A stretch of 64,000 nucleotides of DNA from JAVXCQ01 sp036659415 (GCA_036659415.1 JAVXCQ010000007.1:1-64000); one strand, 5' to 3'. Positions 26,442 to 35,444 are shown, counted from the first letter of the stretch. The notes: generated from the letters alone by a model not told the origin. Translations and numbers: made by a program.

Positions 26442-27532
26442 ATAATCAAAAAACGGTGGCGATTGCGATGAGCGGTGGCGTAGACAGTTCTGTCGCCGCC
26501 GCTTTATTATTAAAACAGGGCTATAAGGTAATTGGCATTACTATGCGCTTGTGGATGGATGAGCGGACTAGTGAAGCGGCGGCACAAGCGCATAGTACTG
26601 AAAACGATGCGGCTCAAGTCGCTAAAATTCTAGGCATTGAGCACCATCTTGTGGATTTTAAAACTATTTTTCGCGCGACAGTAGTAGAAAATTTTTTACA
26701 GGAATATCAAGCGGGCAGGACGCCAAATCCTTGCGTTTATTGTAATAAAAAAATAAAATTTGGTGCGCTTTATGAAAAAGCCAAAGCTTTGGGAGCGGAC
26801 TATTTAGCTACCGGCCATTACGTGCGAGTGCTAAAGGACGAGGAAGATTACCAAAGAATTGCCCAGGCGACTTGTAAAGGTAAGGATCAAAGTTATGTTC
26901 TTTATCACTTGCAACAGGATATTTTAAAGCACGTGCTGTTTCCTTTGGGTACTTTGGATAAAGCCCAAGTACGAGCCATGGCGGCAGAGCTTAAGTTACC
27001 TGTTTTTGCCAAAGGGGAAAGTCAAGAAATTTGTTTTATTCCTGATGATGATCATCATCGGTTTCTCAAGGAGTTTAGCCGACAACAGGAAAAGCCAGGG
27101 CAGGTAGTAGATATTCAAGGTAAGATTTTAGGCAAACACCTAGGCATCTCTCATTATACGATCGGCCAACGCAAGGGGCTTGGCATAGCGGCACCGACAC
27201 CTTTGTATGTCATTAAAATCGATGCTGCACGCAATGAAGTTGTTTTAGGAACGGCGGAGGAATCCTTGTGTCAAGGCTTAATTGCCGAGAATACAGTTTT
27301 CAGTGATGGTAAGCCACTAATTTTTAAGCAGGAGTTAACAGTTAAAATCCGTTACAATGCTAAACCGGTACCGGCTTTGGTGGAGCCTACTTCGGTGGAG
27401 GGGGAGGTCTTGGTGACCTTCCTAGAGCCTCAAAGAGCACCTGCACCGGGGCAGGCTGTCGTTTTTTATCGACAGGAGTATTGTTTGGGCGGCGGGAGCA
27501 TTTTGCGTGGCATTAGCGTAGCTTATAATTGA
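26438..27532 (+). CDS. mnmA: tRNA-specific 2-thiouridylase MnmA
   Basis: A 364-residue enzyme that thiolates uridine 34 of tRNA for Lys, Glu and Gln, using ATP and sulfur from a cysteine desulfurase. The PP-loop is AMSGGVDSSVAA at residues 10-21. The two catalytic cysteines lie in NPCVYCNKKIKFG and SQEICFIPD. The C-terminal domain ends with YCLGGGSI. It overlaps the Rrf2 regulator by four bases, which ties tRNA thiolation to that regulator. The stop codon overlaps the -35 element of the next promoter. Confidence 0.97.
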   Translation: MNNQKTVAIAMSGGVDSSVAAALLLKQGYKVIGITMRLWMDERTSEAAAQAHSTENDAAQVAKILGIEHHLVDFKTIFRATVVENFLQEYQAGRTPNPCVYCNKKIKFGALYEKAKALGADYLATGHYVRVLKDEEDYQRIAQATCKGKDQSYVLYHLQQDILKHVLFPLGTLDKAQVRAMAAELKLPVFAKGESQEICFIPDDDHHRFLKEFSRQQEKPGQVVDIQGKILGKHLGISHYTIGQRKGLGIAAPTPLYVIKIDAARNEVVLGTAEESLCQGLIAENTVFSDGKPLIFKQELTVKIRYNAKPVPALVEPTSVEGEVLVTFLEPQRAPAPGQAVVFYRQEYCLGGGSILRGISVAYN

Positions 27533-27557
27533 CAGAGCAAGGCAAATTTTGTATAAT
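27529..27557 (+). promoter_or_regulatory. Consensus sigma-A promoter of alaS
   Basis: TTGACA (27529-27534) and TATAAT (27552-27557) are separated by 17 bases, a perfect match to the sigma-A consensus. The -35 element includes the mnmA stop codon. Only about 35 bases of leader remain, so there is no room for a T-box. Confidence 0.92.
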
Positions 27558-27598
27558 TTTTATTAAATGTTTACAGAAAACAAGGGGCGATAAATATA

Positions 27599-30223
27599 AT
27601 GAAAAAAATGACAGGAAATGAAATTCGTGCAAAATTTCTGAGCTTTTTTGCGGAAAAAGGGCATTTGATTTTACCAAGTGCACCTCTAATTCCTCACGAT
27701 GATCCGACACTTTTACTAATTGGAGCAGGGATGGCTCCGTTTAAACCATTTTTTACCGGCAAGATGAAACCGCCAAGTCCTAGAATTACGACTTGTCAAA
27801 AATGTGTACGTACAGGTGACATTGATAATGTTGGGAGGACTGCGCGCCATCATACTTTTTTTGAAATGTTGGGTAATTTCTCTTTTGGCGATTATTTTAA
27901 AAAAGAAGTTATTCCTTGGAGCTGGGAATTTTTAACGCAAGAGTTGGAAATTCCGGCGGATAAGTTGTGGATTACTATTCATACCGAAGATGATGAAGCT
28001 TTTGATATTTGGCATAATGTGGTGGGCTTACCGGCAGAACGGATCGTGCGTCTTGAGGAAAATTTTTGGGAGATTGGCTCCGGGCCCTGCGGTCCTTGTT
28101 CAGAAATCCATGTGGACCTAGGTGAAGAGCGCGGCTGTGGTAAGGAAACTTGCGCGGTAGGTTGCGACTGTGATCGCTTTTTGGAAATATGGAACCTTGT
28201 TTTTACACAATACAATCAAAACGATGATGGCACGTATTCGCCTTTAGCAAATAAAAATATTGATACCGGTGCTGGCTTAGAACGGTTAGCATCAGTTTTG
28301 CAAGAAAAACCTTCCAATTTTGAAACGGATTTAATTTTCCCAATTATCGAGTATGCCGCCGGCATTGCTAAAGTACAATACGGCGTTGTCAATAAAACAG
28401 ATGTTTCCCTCAAGGTTATTGCAGATCATGCCCGGAGCATGACGGTAATGATTAGTGATGGCGTCCTCCCTGCCAACGATGGGCGAGGCTATGTTTTGCG
28501 GAGAATTTTGCGCCGCGCTGTGCGTCATGGACGTTTAATCGGCATAGATAAAATGTTTTTAGCAGGAGCTGTGGACGTAGTCATCAAGCTTTTTGGTGAG
28601 CAATATTCGGAACTAGCTGAAAAACGTGAATATATTCAAAAAGTTATCGAAATGGAAGAAACACGTTTTATGCAAACCTTGCAACAAGGAACAGAAATTC
28701 TCAATGAAGAGATTGCAACGTTGACGCTAAAGGGACAAACCGTGCTCAGTGGAGCAACGGCGTTTAAACTGTATGATACTTTTGGTTTCCCTTGGGAATT
28801 GACAGCAGAAATTCTTGAAGAAAATAATCTTCAAATGGATAAAGCTGGCTTTGATGTAGCCATGCAGGAACAAAGAGAACGTGCTCGCAATGCACGTAAT
28901 GATAAAGAGGGTAGACCTGTAATCTACAATACAACTGGGATTGAGAGCGACAAGTTAGTTGTCAACGAAACGGCTACTAGTGGGAAAGTCTGTTTATTGT
29001 ACCCACAGCAGGAGCCTCAACCGATATCGCTGGCAGAAGATGGTAAGCAGGTTGCGATTGTCCTAGATGTTACTGCTTTTCATGCCGAGGGGGGCGGTCA
29101 ATTAGGCGATAATGGCTATTTAATAGCTGAGTCTGGTACGGTGGAAGTGGAAACAACTAAAAAGCTTCCTGATGGTGCGACCATTCATCTAGGCAGAGTT
29201 ACTGAGGGAACTTTAGCGGTAGGTGATAAAGTACAATTTAAAGTAAATAGCAATCGTAAAAATGATATTGCACGAAACCATACAGCAACTCATTTACTGC
29301 AAGCAGCTTTAAAAGCAGTTTTGGGTGACCATGTTAATCAGGCTGGTAGTTATGTGGGACCAGATCGCTTACGTTTTGATTTTTCTCATTTTTCCCCGGT
29401 AACCGAGGCCGAATTGCAACGGGTTGAAACCATTGTCAATGAACAAATTTTAGTAGCAACAGATTTGAAAATTGTCGAAACAGAAATTGAAAAAGCTAAA
29501 GCTATGGGAGCCATGGCACTTTTTGGCGAAAAATATGGTAAAATCGTGCGGGTAGTTAGCGTTCCTGGCTTTAGTATGGAATTTTGTGGTGGCGTGCACG
29601 TGACCAATACTGCACAACTGGGAATGTTTAAAATATTGTCAGAAGCTAGTACCGGGGCCGGTGTGCGCCGAATAGAAGCGGTGACAGGGCACGGAGCTGT
29701 GGCCTACGTACATGAAACAGAAGCGCTGGTCAAAGAGGTGGCAGGAGTGCTTAAATGTCGTCCTCAAGATATTATTGCTCGTTTGGGGGCTGTGCAAGCG
29801 GAAACGAAAGTAGCGGAGCAAAAAGCGACTGAATTAGCTAATCAAATAGCCTCGGCACAGGTTGCTGATGTTACTGACCAAACTAAAACCATTGCAGGGA
29901 TCAAGGCATTGGTACAGATTGTAACGGCTGAAAATGTTGATGCGTTACGTTCGTTGGGGGATAAAATGCGAGATAAAGTCGATGGGGTTGTAGTATTGGC
30001 AGCAGTGCTACCTGACGCGAAGGTGAGCATTCTCACGATGGCGACTAAAGAAGCGGTGGCAGCTGGTATCCATGCCGGCAATATAGTGAAAGAAATAGCG
30101 AAGCTAACTGGCGGCGGCGGTGGCGGTAGAGCCGATATGGCACAAGCCGGTGGTAAAGATGCTAGCAAACTGGAAGCAGCCATGCAATTGGCTTGGGAGC
30201 TCATTGCCAATCAATTGAAATAA
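27599..30223 (+). CDS. alaS: Alanyl-tRNA synthetase
   Basis: An 874-residue class II synthetase with an editing domain. The catalytic part begins MTGNEIRAKFLSFF and contains TCQKCVRTGDIDNVG and HHTFFEMLGNFSFGDYFK. The editing zinc site is RNHTATHLLQ together with FCGGVHV at about residues 565-670. A C-Ala domain ends with GGGGGGRADMAQAGG, the phrase that binds the tRNA elbow. Full length for the family. AAGGGGCG lies 9 bases before the ATG. ireB and ruvX follow, as in most Firmicutes. Confidence 0.98.
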   Translation: MKKMTGNEIRAKFLSFFAEKGHLILPSAPLIPHDDPTLLLIGAGMAPFKPFFTGKMKPPSPRITTCQKCVRTGDIDNVGRTARHHTFFEMLGNFSFGDYFKKEVIPWSWEFLTQELEIPADKLWITIHTEDDEAFDIWHNVVGLPAERIVRLEENFWEIGSGPCGPCSEIHVDLGEERGCGKETCAVGCDCDRFLEIWNLVFTQYNQNDDGTYSPLANKNIDTGAGLERLASVLQEKPSNFETDLIFPIIEYAAGIAKVQYGVVNKTDVSLKVIADHARSMTVMISDGVLPANDGRGYVLRRILRRAVRHGRLIGIDKMFLAGAVDVVIKLFGEQYSELAEKREYIQKVIEMEETRFMQTLQQGTEILNEEIATLTLKGQTVLSGATAFKLYDTFGFPWELTAEILEENNLQMDKAGFDVAMQEQRERARNARNDKEGRPVIYNTTGIESDKLVVNETATSGKVCLLYPQQEPQPISLAEDGKQVAIVLDVTAFHAEGGGQLGDNGYLIAESGTVEVETTKKLPDGATIHLGRVTEGTLAVGDKVQFKVNSNRKNDIARNHTATHLLQAALKAVLGDHVNQAGSYVGPDRLRFDFSHFSPVTEAELQRVETIVNEQILVATDLKIVETEIEKAKAMGAMALFGEKYGKIVRVVSVPGFSMEFCGGVHVTNTAQLGMFKILSEASTGAGVRRIEAVTGHGAVAYVHETEALVKEVAGVLKCRPQDIIARLGAVQAETKVAEQKATELANQIASAQVADVTDQTKTIAGIKALVQIVTAENVDALRSLGDKMRDKVDGVVVLAAVLPDAKVSILTMATKEAVAAGIHAGNIVKEIAKLTGGGGGGRADMAQAGGKDASKLEAAMQLAWELIANQLK

Positions 30224-30228
30224 TTTTT

Positions 30229-30262
30229 AAGGAAGGAAGTTAAGCTTCCTTCCTTATTTTTT
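30229..30262 (+). terminator. Rho-independent terminator after alaS
   Basis: An 11-bp perfect stem (AAGGAAGGAAG with its complement), a 5-base loop, then ATTTTTT. Confidence 0.9.
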
Positions 30263-30273
30263 GTAGTTGTTTG

Positions 30274-30282
30274 TGATAGAAT
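30274..30282 (+). promoter_or_regulatory. Extended -10 promoter of the ireB group
   Basis: TGATAGAAT at 30274-30282 fits an extended -10 element (TGnTATAAT with one mismatch). No good -35 hexamer is seen. It lies between the alaS terminator and ireB. Confidence 0.5.
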
Positions 30283-30306
30283 AGAGATACTAAAGGAGTG
30301 ATGATT

Positions 30307-30567
30307 ATGAGTGAAGTATCACAAGAAACTATGATGTTTAAACGTAATTTTGACAATAAAGACGTAGCAAAAACCATTGCAGAGGTGGCTTTAGCATTAG
30401 AAGAAAAGGGCTACAGCTCCGTTGACCAACTGGCAGGGTATCTTTTGTCTGGCGACCCTACCTATATTACTAGTCATGGTGATGCTAGAACTAAATTACG
30501 CAGATTTGAGCGTTATGAATTAATTGAAGAGTTAGTTGCCAAATATTTAAAAGATCTGAAAAAATGA
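30307..30567 (+). CDS. ireB: IreB family regulatory phosphoprotein (UPF0297)
   Basis: An 86-residue protein of the UPF0297 family. It contains TMMFKRNFDN, the threonine-rich segment phosphorylated in Enterococcus IreB by the kinase IreK. GYLLSGDPTYITSHGDAR in the second half is nearly invariant in the family. IreB acts as a negative regulator of cephalosporin resistance in Enterococcus; the role elsewhere is unclear. The ATG at 30307 is chosen with AAAGGAG ending 8 bases earlier. alaS-ireB-ruvX is the standard Firmicutes order. Confidence 0.93.
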   Translation: MSEVSQETMMFKRNFDNKDVAKTIAEVALALEEKGYSSVDQLAGYLLSGDPTYITSHGDARTKLRRFERYELIEELVAKYLKDLKK

Positions 30568-30578
30568 GGAAGTATTAA

Positions 30579-31010
30579 ATGAGAAGTATGGCTCTTGATC
30601 TTGGAACTAAAACCATTGGTATAGCTATAAGTGATACGATGGAAATGATAGCTCGCGGTGTAGAAACCATTAGGCGCAGGACGCTAGTCAAGGATTTTCA
30701 GCGTTTGAGTGAGTTAATTAAAGAAAATGAGATTACTACAATCGTTGTGGGCTACCCAAAGAATATGAATGGTTCCATTGGTGAGAAAGCTTTGTCGTGT
30801 GCCAGTTTTGCTGAACTTGTCAAAGCCGATTTTCCTGCGGTGGAGGTAGTGCTCTGGGATGAAAGATTGTCTACAGTAGCTGCGGAGAGAGTGCTGATAG
30901 ATGCGGATTTACGGCGGGAGAAACGACGTAAAGTCATTGACATGATGGCAGCGGTGGTTATTCTCCAAAATTATTTGGATAGTAAAAAGCACAGTGCCTT
31001 AAAGTTATGA
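30579..31010 (+). CDS. ruvX: RuvX/YqgF family nuclease for 16S rRNA maturation
   Basis: A 143-residue RNase H-like protein. It shows SMALDLGTKTIGIAISD at the N-terminus (first acidic residue), VVGYPKNMNGSIG in the middle and WDERLSTVAAERVL followed by KVIDMMAAVVILQ. YqgF in E. coli completes the 5' end of 16S rRNA. Its older label as a Holliday junction resolvase rests on fold similarity to RuvC. It follows ireB closely. Confidence 0.95.
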   Translation: MRSMALDLGTKTIGIAISDTMEMIARGVETIRRRTLVKDFQRLSELIKENEITTIVVGYPKNMNGSIGEKALSCASFAELVKADFPAVEVVLWDERLSTVAAERVLIDADLRREKRRKVIDMMAAVVILQNYLDSKKHSALKL

Positions 31011-31039
31011 TCATAATTACAGGATAAGGGGAGTGAAAA

Positions 31040-32674
31040 ATGCAAAAACGACATATGATTATCGCGGGGGGCTTAGCCGGAATTTTGGTTTTAGGCGGTA
31101 TTGGTGTGCAGTATGCAGGGAGTAAAGCAGTGGAAATAGTCCACAAGATGGCGGAACAGCAAACTGTTCTGAAGGGGAAACTAGTTTTTAGCGATGTGCA
31201 AGCTAATTTTTCAGGAGATGTTGTTTTTGAAAATTTAGTCTGGACGGATCCTGCCGGTGTGAAAGTGGCCAGTGTTCCTAAGCTAAATATTTCCGTCAAT
31301 CTTTCTGATGCTTTTAAAGGTAATTTTGGCACCGGATCTATTAAAGATGTTATTATTGAGCGACCTGAATTTAGTGTTGCTTACAGTGATAAAAACGGTC
31401 TTAATATTATTAATCTCATTAATTTTTCTGATGAAAAAGATGATACTCCGACAGCTTTTCGCGGAATTATTGAAATCAAGGATGCCTTGGTTAATTTAGC
31501 CATGAATGGACAAAAGATCAATTTTAGCAAGGTGCAAATGCAGGCAAACTTGCAACAATTCCCAACGATGAAATTTAATTTACAGGGTAAAGACGGAGAA
31601 GCGGATCTTATTGGCAATATTGTTAAAACTGGTGAGGATGTAACTTTTCAAGCTGAAGTGAAAAAATTTCAAATCCCGGAGCTCATGAAGCTTTTGCCTT
31701 CGTTTGGAGAACTGAATATTGCTAAAGGCGTTATTCAATCTTCTAAACTAGTGGCAGCTTATCAAGGTAAGTGGACGGTTACTTTGGATGGTAACCTTAC
31801 GGGTGTTGACGGTAACGCATTGGGTTATAATTTTACCAATGGTTCCGGTAAGTTCCAGATCGACAATCAAGCAGCTACGTTTAGTGACGTTAAAACTAAT
31901 TTAGAAGCACAGCCTATTACATTACAAGGCAAAATTAATTTTCACAAGGAAAGTATGCCAACTTATGACTTGGATTTGGCAACACCTGCTTTTCGTATTG
32001 ACGCTATTAGTCCCGGTCTTGGTATTGCGGAAGCAATAGCGGCGACAGGGAAAGTAACGGGAACGATTGATAATCCTTTGATTAAAGGCGCATTTTCCAT
32101 GGCTAAATTAGAGCTGGCACCGTTATATATGAGCGATATTCAAGGGCAATACACTTATCAAGGTGGGTTAGTACAAGTGCATGATTCCAGCGCTAATGTT
32201 TATGCTGGTACTATTGGGGTTAATGGTACGGTTAATGCAGCCAACAAGGCTTTTAATCTCAACATCGTTGGTTCGGGCCTTGATAGTACGGCGGTAACGG
32301 AAACACAAATTCACGGAGCATTGGGGTTTGACCTTGACACGCAGGGTACCGGTGACGTTGATTCAGCCACTGCTACCGGTTCTTTCAATATTAGCGATGG
32401 CGATTTTGCCGGTATTCCTTTTAACGGCATCGCCGGTAATATTAATCGTGCTAATGGCATCATGTCCTTTAGTAATATTAAAGTAGCTACTGATGCGGGC
32501 ACCTTTGGTACTAATGCCACTGTTACTAGCACAGGTAAAGTTAAATTTGGTAAATTAGATGGTGCTTTCACCTATAGCACAAAAGAAGAAATTAAGGAAG
32601 AAATCAGAGAAAACGTTAAAACTAAAGTTGATGATGCAGTCAAAAAAGGTTTGGGCAAGTTTTTTGGCAAATAG
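31040..32674 (+). CDS. AsmA/TamB-like envelope protein
   Basis: A 544-residue protein with a short basic start, one N-terminal membrane helix (about residues 7-25) and a long extracytoplasmic part. That part is rich in short beta-strand repeats of the AsmA/TamB kind, such as the GKVTGTIDNPLIKGAF phrase and repeated V/I-x-G-T patterns. Such proteins bridge the inner and outer membranes of diderms and move phospholipids. AAGGGGAGTG precedes the ATG. In monoderm Firmicutes ruvX is normally followed by the DUF1292 gene, so this gene looks like a diderm-specific insertion. The exact subfamily is uncertain. Confidence 0.75.
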   Translation: MQKRHMIIAGGLAGILVLGGIGVQYAGSKAVEIVHKMAEQQTVLKGKLVFSDVQANFSGDVVFENLVWTDPAGVKVASVPKLNISVNLSDAFKGNFGTGSIKDVIIERPEFSVAYSDKNGLNIINLINFSDEKDDTPTAFRGIIEIKDALVNLAMNGQKINFSKVQMQANLQQFPTMKFNLQGKDGEADLIGNIVKTGEDVTFQAEVKKFQIPELMKLLPSFGELNIAKGVIQSSKLVAAYQGKWTVTLDGNLTGVDGNALGYNFTNGSGKFQIDNQAATFSDVKTNLEAQPITLQGKINFHKESMPTYDLDLATPAFRIDAISPGLGIAEAIAATGKVTGTIDNPLIKGAFSMAKLELAPLYMSDIQGQYTYQGGLVQVHDSSANVYAGTIGVNGTVNAANKAFNLNIVGSGLDSTAVTETQIHGALGFDLDTQGTGDVDSATATGSFNISDGDFAGIPFNGIAGNINRANGIMSFSNIKVATDAGTFGTNATVTSTGKVKFGKLDGAFTYSTKEEIKEEIRENVKTKVDDAVKKGLGKFFGK

Positions 32675-32679
32675 TTTAA

Positions 32680-32708
32680 TTGACAGTAGGTTACATCTAT
32701 TATAGAAT
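32680..32708 (+). promoter_or_regulatory. Sigma-A promoter of the DUF1292 gene
   Basis: TTGACA (32680-32685) and TAGAAT (32703-32708) are 17 bases apart; only one base departs from the consensus. It lies just after the AsmA-like stop. Confidence 0.85.
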
Positions 32709-32744
32709 TATTAAGAATAAAAATTAGAATAAGAGGTGTGTCCA

Positions 32745-33089
32745 ATGGATGATAAAGAATTAGAAATGGTGGAAGACGAAGAACAAATAGTGGTAATGAA
32801 TGATGAAGAGGGTAATGAATATTTTTACCGCGAGGAAATGATTATCCCTCTAGGTGATAAAAAATTCTCCCTACTAATTCCTGTGGATGCTTGCGATTGC
32901 GGCTGTGAAGATGAAGAATGTACTTGTGAAGAACATGAACATGAGCAAGACGATGATGAACCTGATATGTTCATCGCCCGCATTGATTTTGATGAAGAAG
33001 GCGAAGCTATTTACCTTGACCCGACTGAAGAAGAATTTGAAGCAGTTAAAAAAGCTTATGAAACAATGTTAGCTGCTCAAGAAGAGTAA
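32745..33089 (+). CDS. DUF1292 family acidic protein with a Cys/His-rich insertion
   Basis: A 114-residue, very acidic protein. The DUF1292 pattern is seen in the EGNEYFYREEMIIPLGDKKF part and in the C-terminal EEEFEAVKKAYETM helix. Between them, after LIPVDA, lies an unusual run with CDCGCEDEECTC followed by EEHEHEQDDDE (about residues 51-74), which could hold metal ions. The family is widespread in Firmicutes next to ruvX and mltG and has no known function. The ATG at 32745 follows AGAGGTG. It has its own strong promoter and terminator and so forms a single-gene unit. Confidence 0.85.
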   Translation: MDDKELEMVEDEEQIVVMNDEEGNEYFYREEMIIPLGDKKFSLLIPVDACDCGCEDEECTCEEHEHEQDDDEPDMFIARIDFDEEGEAIYLDPTEEEFEAVKKAYETMLAAQEE

Positions 33090-33096
33090 TTTATTA

Positions 33097-33127
33097 ATGC
33101 TGGGTAGGATAACTACCCAGCATTTTT
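33097..33127 (+). terminator. Rho-independent terminator after the DUF1292 gene
   Basis: An 11-bp stem ATGCTGGGTAG with its complement, loop GATAA, then TTTTT. Confidence 0.92.
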
Positions 33128-33172
33128 AACGTTTCAATATTGATAGGTAAGAGTGGGAGAAGGAAACTAAGC

Positions 33173-34186
33173 ATGATGGCAAAAAAAACACTTCCTTTTA
33201 TAGCCGGCTTTATTTTGGCTTTGGCGGTTGGTATTTATTGGTATAATAATTATTCAAATAGTAATACAGCTTTAGCCACAGGTCAAAAGGTCTTAGTCAA
33301 GGTGACGCAGGGCATGACGACTGCGGATATTGCTACGTTGTTGCATAAGAATAAATTAGTGAACACACCGGAATCTTTTAGAATGGAAGCGAAGTTTCGC
33401 GGGTTAGAACGTTCTTTACAGGCCGGTGAATATGAACTGGTAACGGGTATGTCCAATCGTGAAATTGTCGAGGTTCTCTCTAAAGGGCAGGTAAGGTATG
33501 AAACTTTTACTGTTCCGGAAGGTTACACGATTGTTCAAATTGCTAAGAAGCTAGAAAAAGAGGGCTTGGGTTCGGCCGAAGCTTTTAAAGCTGCTGCCCA
33601 AAATTATACGCCCTATCCTTACATGGAAACTACTAATCCCGACGTGATTTATAAAGCAGAAGGGTTTGTGTATCCCTCTACTTATTATTTATCTCCAGGG
33701 AGTAATGAAAAAGATATTTTGTTTACCATGGTGCAAGAATTTAATTCTAAATTAACAGTAGCAATCAGAGAACAGGCTAAGGCTGAAAATATGAGTATTA
33801 GAGATTTGATTAATATGGCGGCCTTAGTAGAAAAAGAGGCGGTGTTTCCTGAGGAAAGACCATTAATAGCCGGTGTTTTTCTGAAACGGTTACGCATTTA
33901 TATGCCTATTCAATCTGATACTACTATTCAATATATTTTGGGTGAACAAAAAGAAGAAATCAGTATTGCAGATACGAAGCTAGCATCACCTTATAATACT
34001 TATCAACATCCGGGATTGCCGCCGGGACCGATTGCCAGTCCTAGCATGGCCAGTATTACGGCTGTTCTTAATCCTGAACCTACAGAGTGTTTGTATTTTG
34101 TGGCAGATCTGCAAGGACATCACCATTTTACAAAGACCTATAAAGAACATTTGGCAAAAATAGACGAAATTCATGGAATACAATAA
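33173..34186 (+). CDS. mltG: Endolytic transglycosylase MltG
   Basis: A 337-residue membrane-anchored YceG-like enzyme that cuts nascent glycan strands and sets peptidoglycan chain length. A single helix at about residues 6-24 is followed by a LysM-like region (VTQGMTTADIATLL). The catalytic domain shows ALVEKEAVFPEERPLIAGVF with the likely catalytic glutamate, then PIQSDTTIQY and PYNTYQHPGLPPGPIASP. The ATG at 33173 is taken with GGAGAAGGA upstream. mltG followed by a U32 gene is the usual Firmicutes order. Confidence 0.95.
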   Translation: MMAKKTLPFIAGFILALAVGIYWYNNYSNSNTALATGQKVLVKVTQGMTTADIATLLHKNKLVNTPESFRMEAKFRGLERSLQAGEYELVTGMSNREIVEVLSKGQVRYETFTVPEGYTIVQIAKKLEKEGLGSAEAFKAAAQNYTPYPYMETTNPDVIYKAEGFVYPSTYYLSPGSNEKDILFTMVQEFNSKLTVAIREQAKAENMSIRDLINMAALVEKEAVFPEERPLIAGVFLKRLRIYMPIQSDTTIQYILGEQKEEISIADTKLASPYNTYQHPGLPPGPIASPSMASITAVLNPEPTECLYFVADLQGHHHFTKTYKEHLAKIDEIHGIQ

Positions 34187-34208
34187 TAAATGAAGCAGGT
34201 GGCTGGTT

Positions 34209-35444
34209 GTGAAAGCAATTATTAGAAAAAAACCGGAACTTTTGGCACCGGCTGGCAATATGGAAAAACTAAAAATGGCCTTGCTATTTGGCGCAGATGC
34301 CGTTTATCTGGGCGGTAAGTTATTTGGCTTGCGGGCTTATGCTAATAATTTTGACTTGGAAGAAATCGCAGAAGCTGTGAGCTTTGCCCATAATTTAAAC
34401 AGAAAAGTTTATGTCACGGTGAATATTTTTGCTCATAACGAGGATTTAGAACCCTTGCCAGAGTACCTGCAGAGTTTAGCAGCTGCCGGCGTGGACGCAC
34501 TGCTTATTTCTGACTTAGGAGTGTGGAGTATTGCTAAAGCTACAGTTCCTGCCATGGAGCTTCACGTTAGCACACAGGCTAATACTTGCAACTGGGCGGC
34601 TGTTCAAGCGTGGCAACAGTTAGGAGCTTCTCGCGTGGTTTTAGCCAGAGAACTGTCTATCGCAGAAATAGCAGAAATCAATGCTAAATGTGATGTGGAA
34701 TTAGAAGCTTTTGTTCATGGCGCCATGTGCATTTCTTATTCCGGGCGCTGTTTACTCAGCAGCTACCTTACAGGACGGGACGGTAACCGTGGCGCGTGTG
34801 CACAGGCTTGCCGCTGGGAGTATCAGTTGACAGAAAAAAATCGTCCAGGCGAGGCTTTTGACATTGAAGAAGATGAGCGCGGTACTTATGTGATGAATTC
34901 CAAGGATCTGTGTTTAATGGCCTATTTACCTGAGCTACTAGAAGCGGGTATTGACAGTCTTAAAATCGAAGGCAGAATGAAGAGCGTGCATTATGTAGCA
35001 ACGGTTGTAAGTGCTTATCGTAAGGCTATTGACGCTTGGTATGCGTCGCCTAATAACTTTGTGATACAAAAAGACTGGCTAAAAGAATTGGAAAAAGTTT
35101 CTCACCGGCCATATACCTTGGGCTTTGCTCTTGCAAAGCCCGACCAGAATAGTCAGGTGTATACTACGTCCAGTTATGAACAAACTCATGATTTTGTTGG
35201 GGTGGTGCTGGACTATGACCAGAAAACTAAGCGGGCTCTTATTGAGCAACGCAATAATATTGCCGCAGGGGAAATGGTAGAAGTATTGGAACCTACAGGC
35301 GAGATTTTTGAGGTACTGCTCAGTGATATGCGTGATAGTACAGGGGCAAGTATTCCGGTGGCTAAACATGCACAAATGACGTTTAGCATTAGTTCTAAGC
35401 GGTTATTAGTGGCGAATTCTCTCTTGCGGAGAGCATGCGTATGA
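34209..35444 (+). CDS. U32 family peptidase-like protein, probable tRNA hydroxylation factor
   Basis: A 411-residue member of the U32 (collagenase-like) family. It opens KPELLAPAGNMEKLKMAL. The family signature is EAFVHGAMCISYSGRCLLS at about residues 167-185, with further cysteines in GACAQACRWEY. Related proteins (TrhP, RlhA, UbiU) hydroxylate RNA or ubiquinone rather than cleave protein. The length and the position after mltG fit the B. subtilis YrrN/YrrO type, which make 5-hydroxyuridine in tRNA. Start is a GTG codon. It overlaps the next gene by four bases. Confidence 0.88.
   Translation: MKAIIRKKPELLAPAGNMEKLKMALLFGADAVYLGGKLFGLRAYANNFDLEEIAEAVSFAHNLNRKVYVTVNIFAHNEDLEPLPEYLQSLAAAGVDALLISDLGVWSIAKATVPAMELHVSTQANTCNWAAVQAWQQLGASRVVLARELSIAEIAEINAKCDVELEAFVHGAMCISYSGRCLLSSYLTGRDGNRGACAQACRWEYQLTEKNRPGEAFDIEEDERGTYVMNSKDLCLMAYLPELLEAGIDSLKIEGRMKSVHYVATVVSAYRKAIDAWYASPNNFVIQKDWLKELEKVSHRPYTLGFALAKPDQNSQVYTTSSYEQTHDFVGVVLDYDQKTKRALIEQRNNIAAGEMVEVLEPTGEIFEVLLSDMRDSTGASIPVAKHAQMTFSISSKRLLVANSLLRRACV

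Noticed and set aside
27558..27598. T-box before alaS
   Set aside because: Only about 40 bases lie between promoter and start codon, and no TGGNACC element is present.
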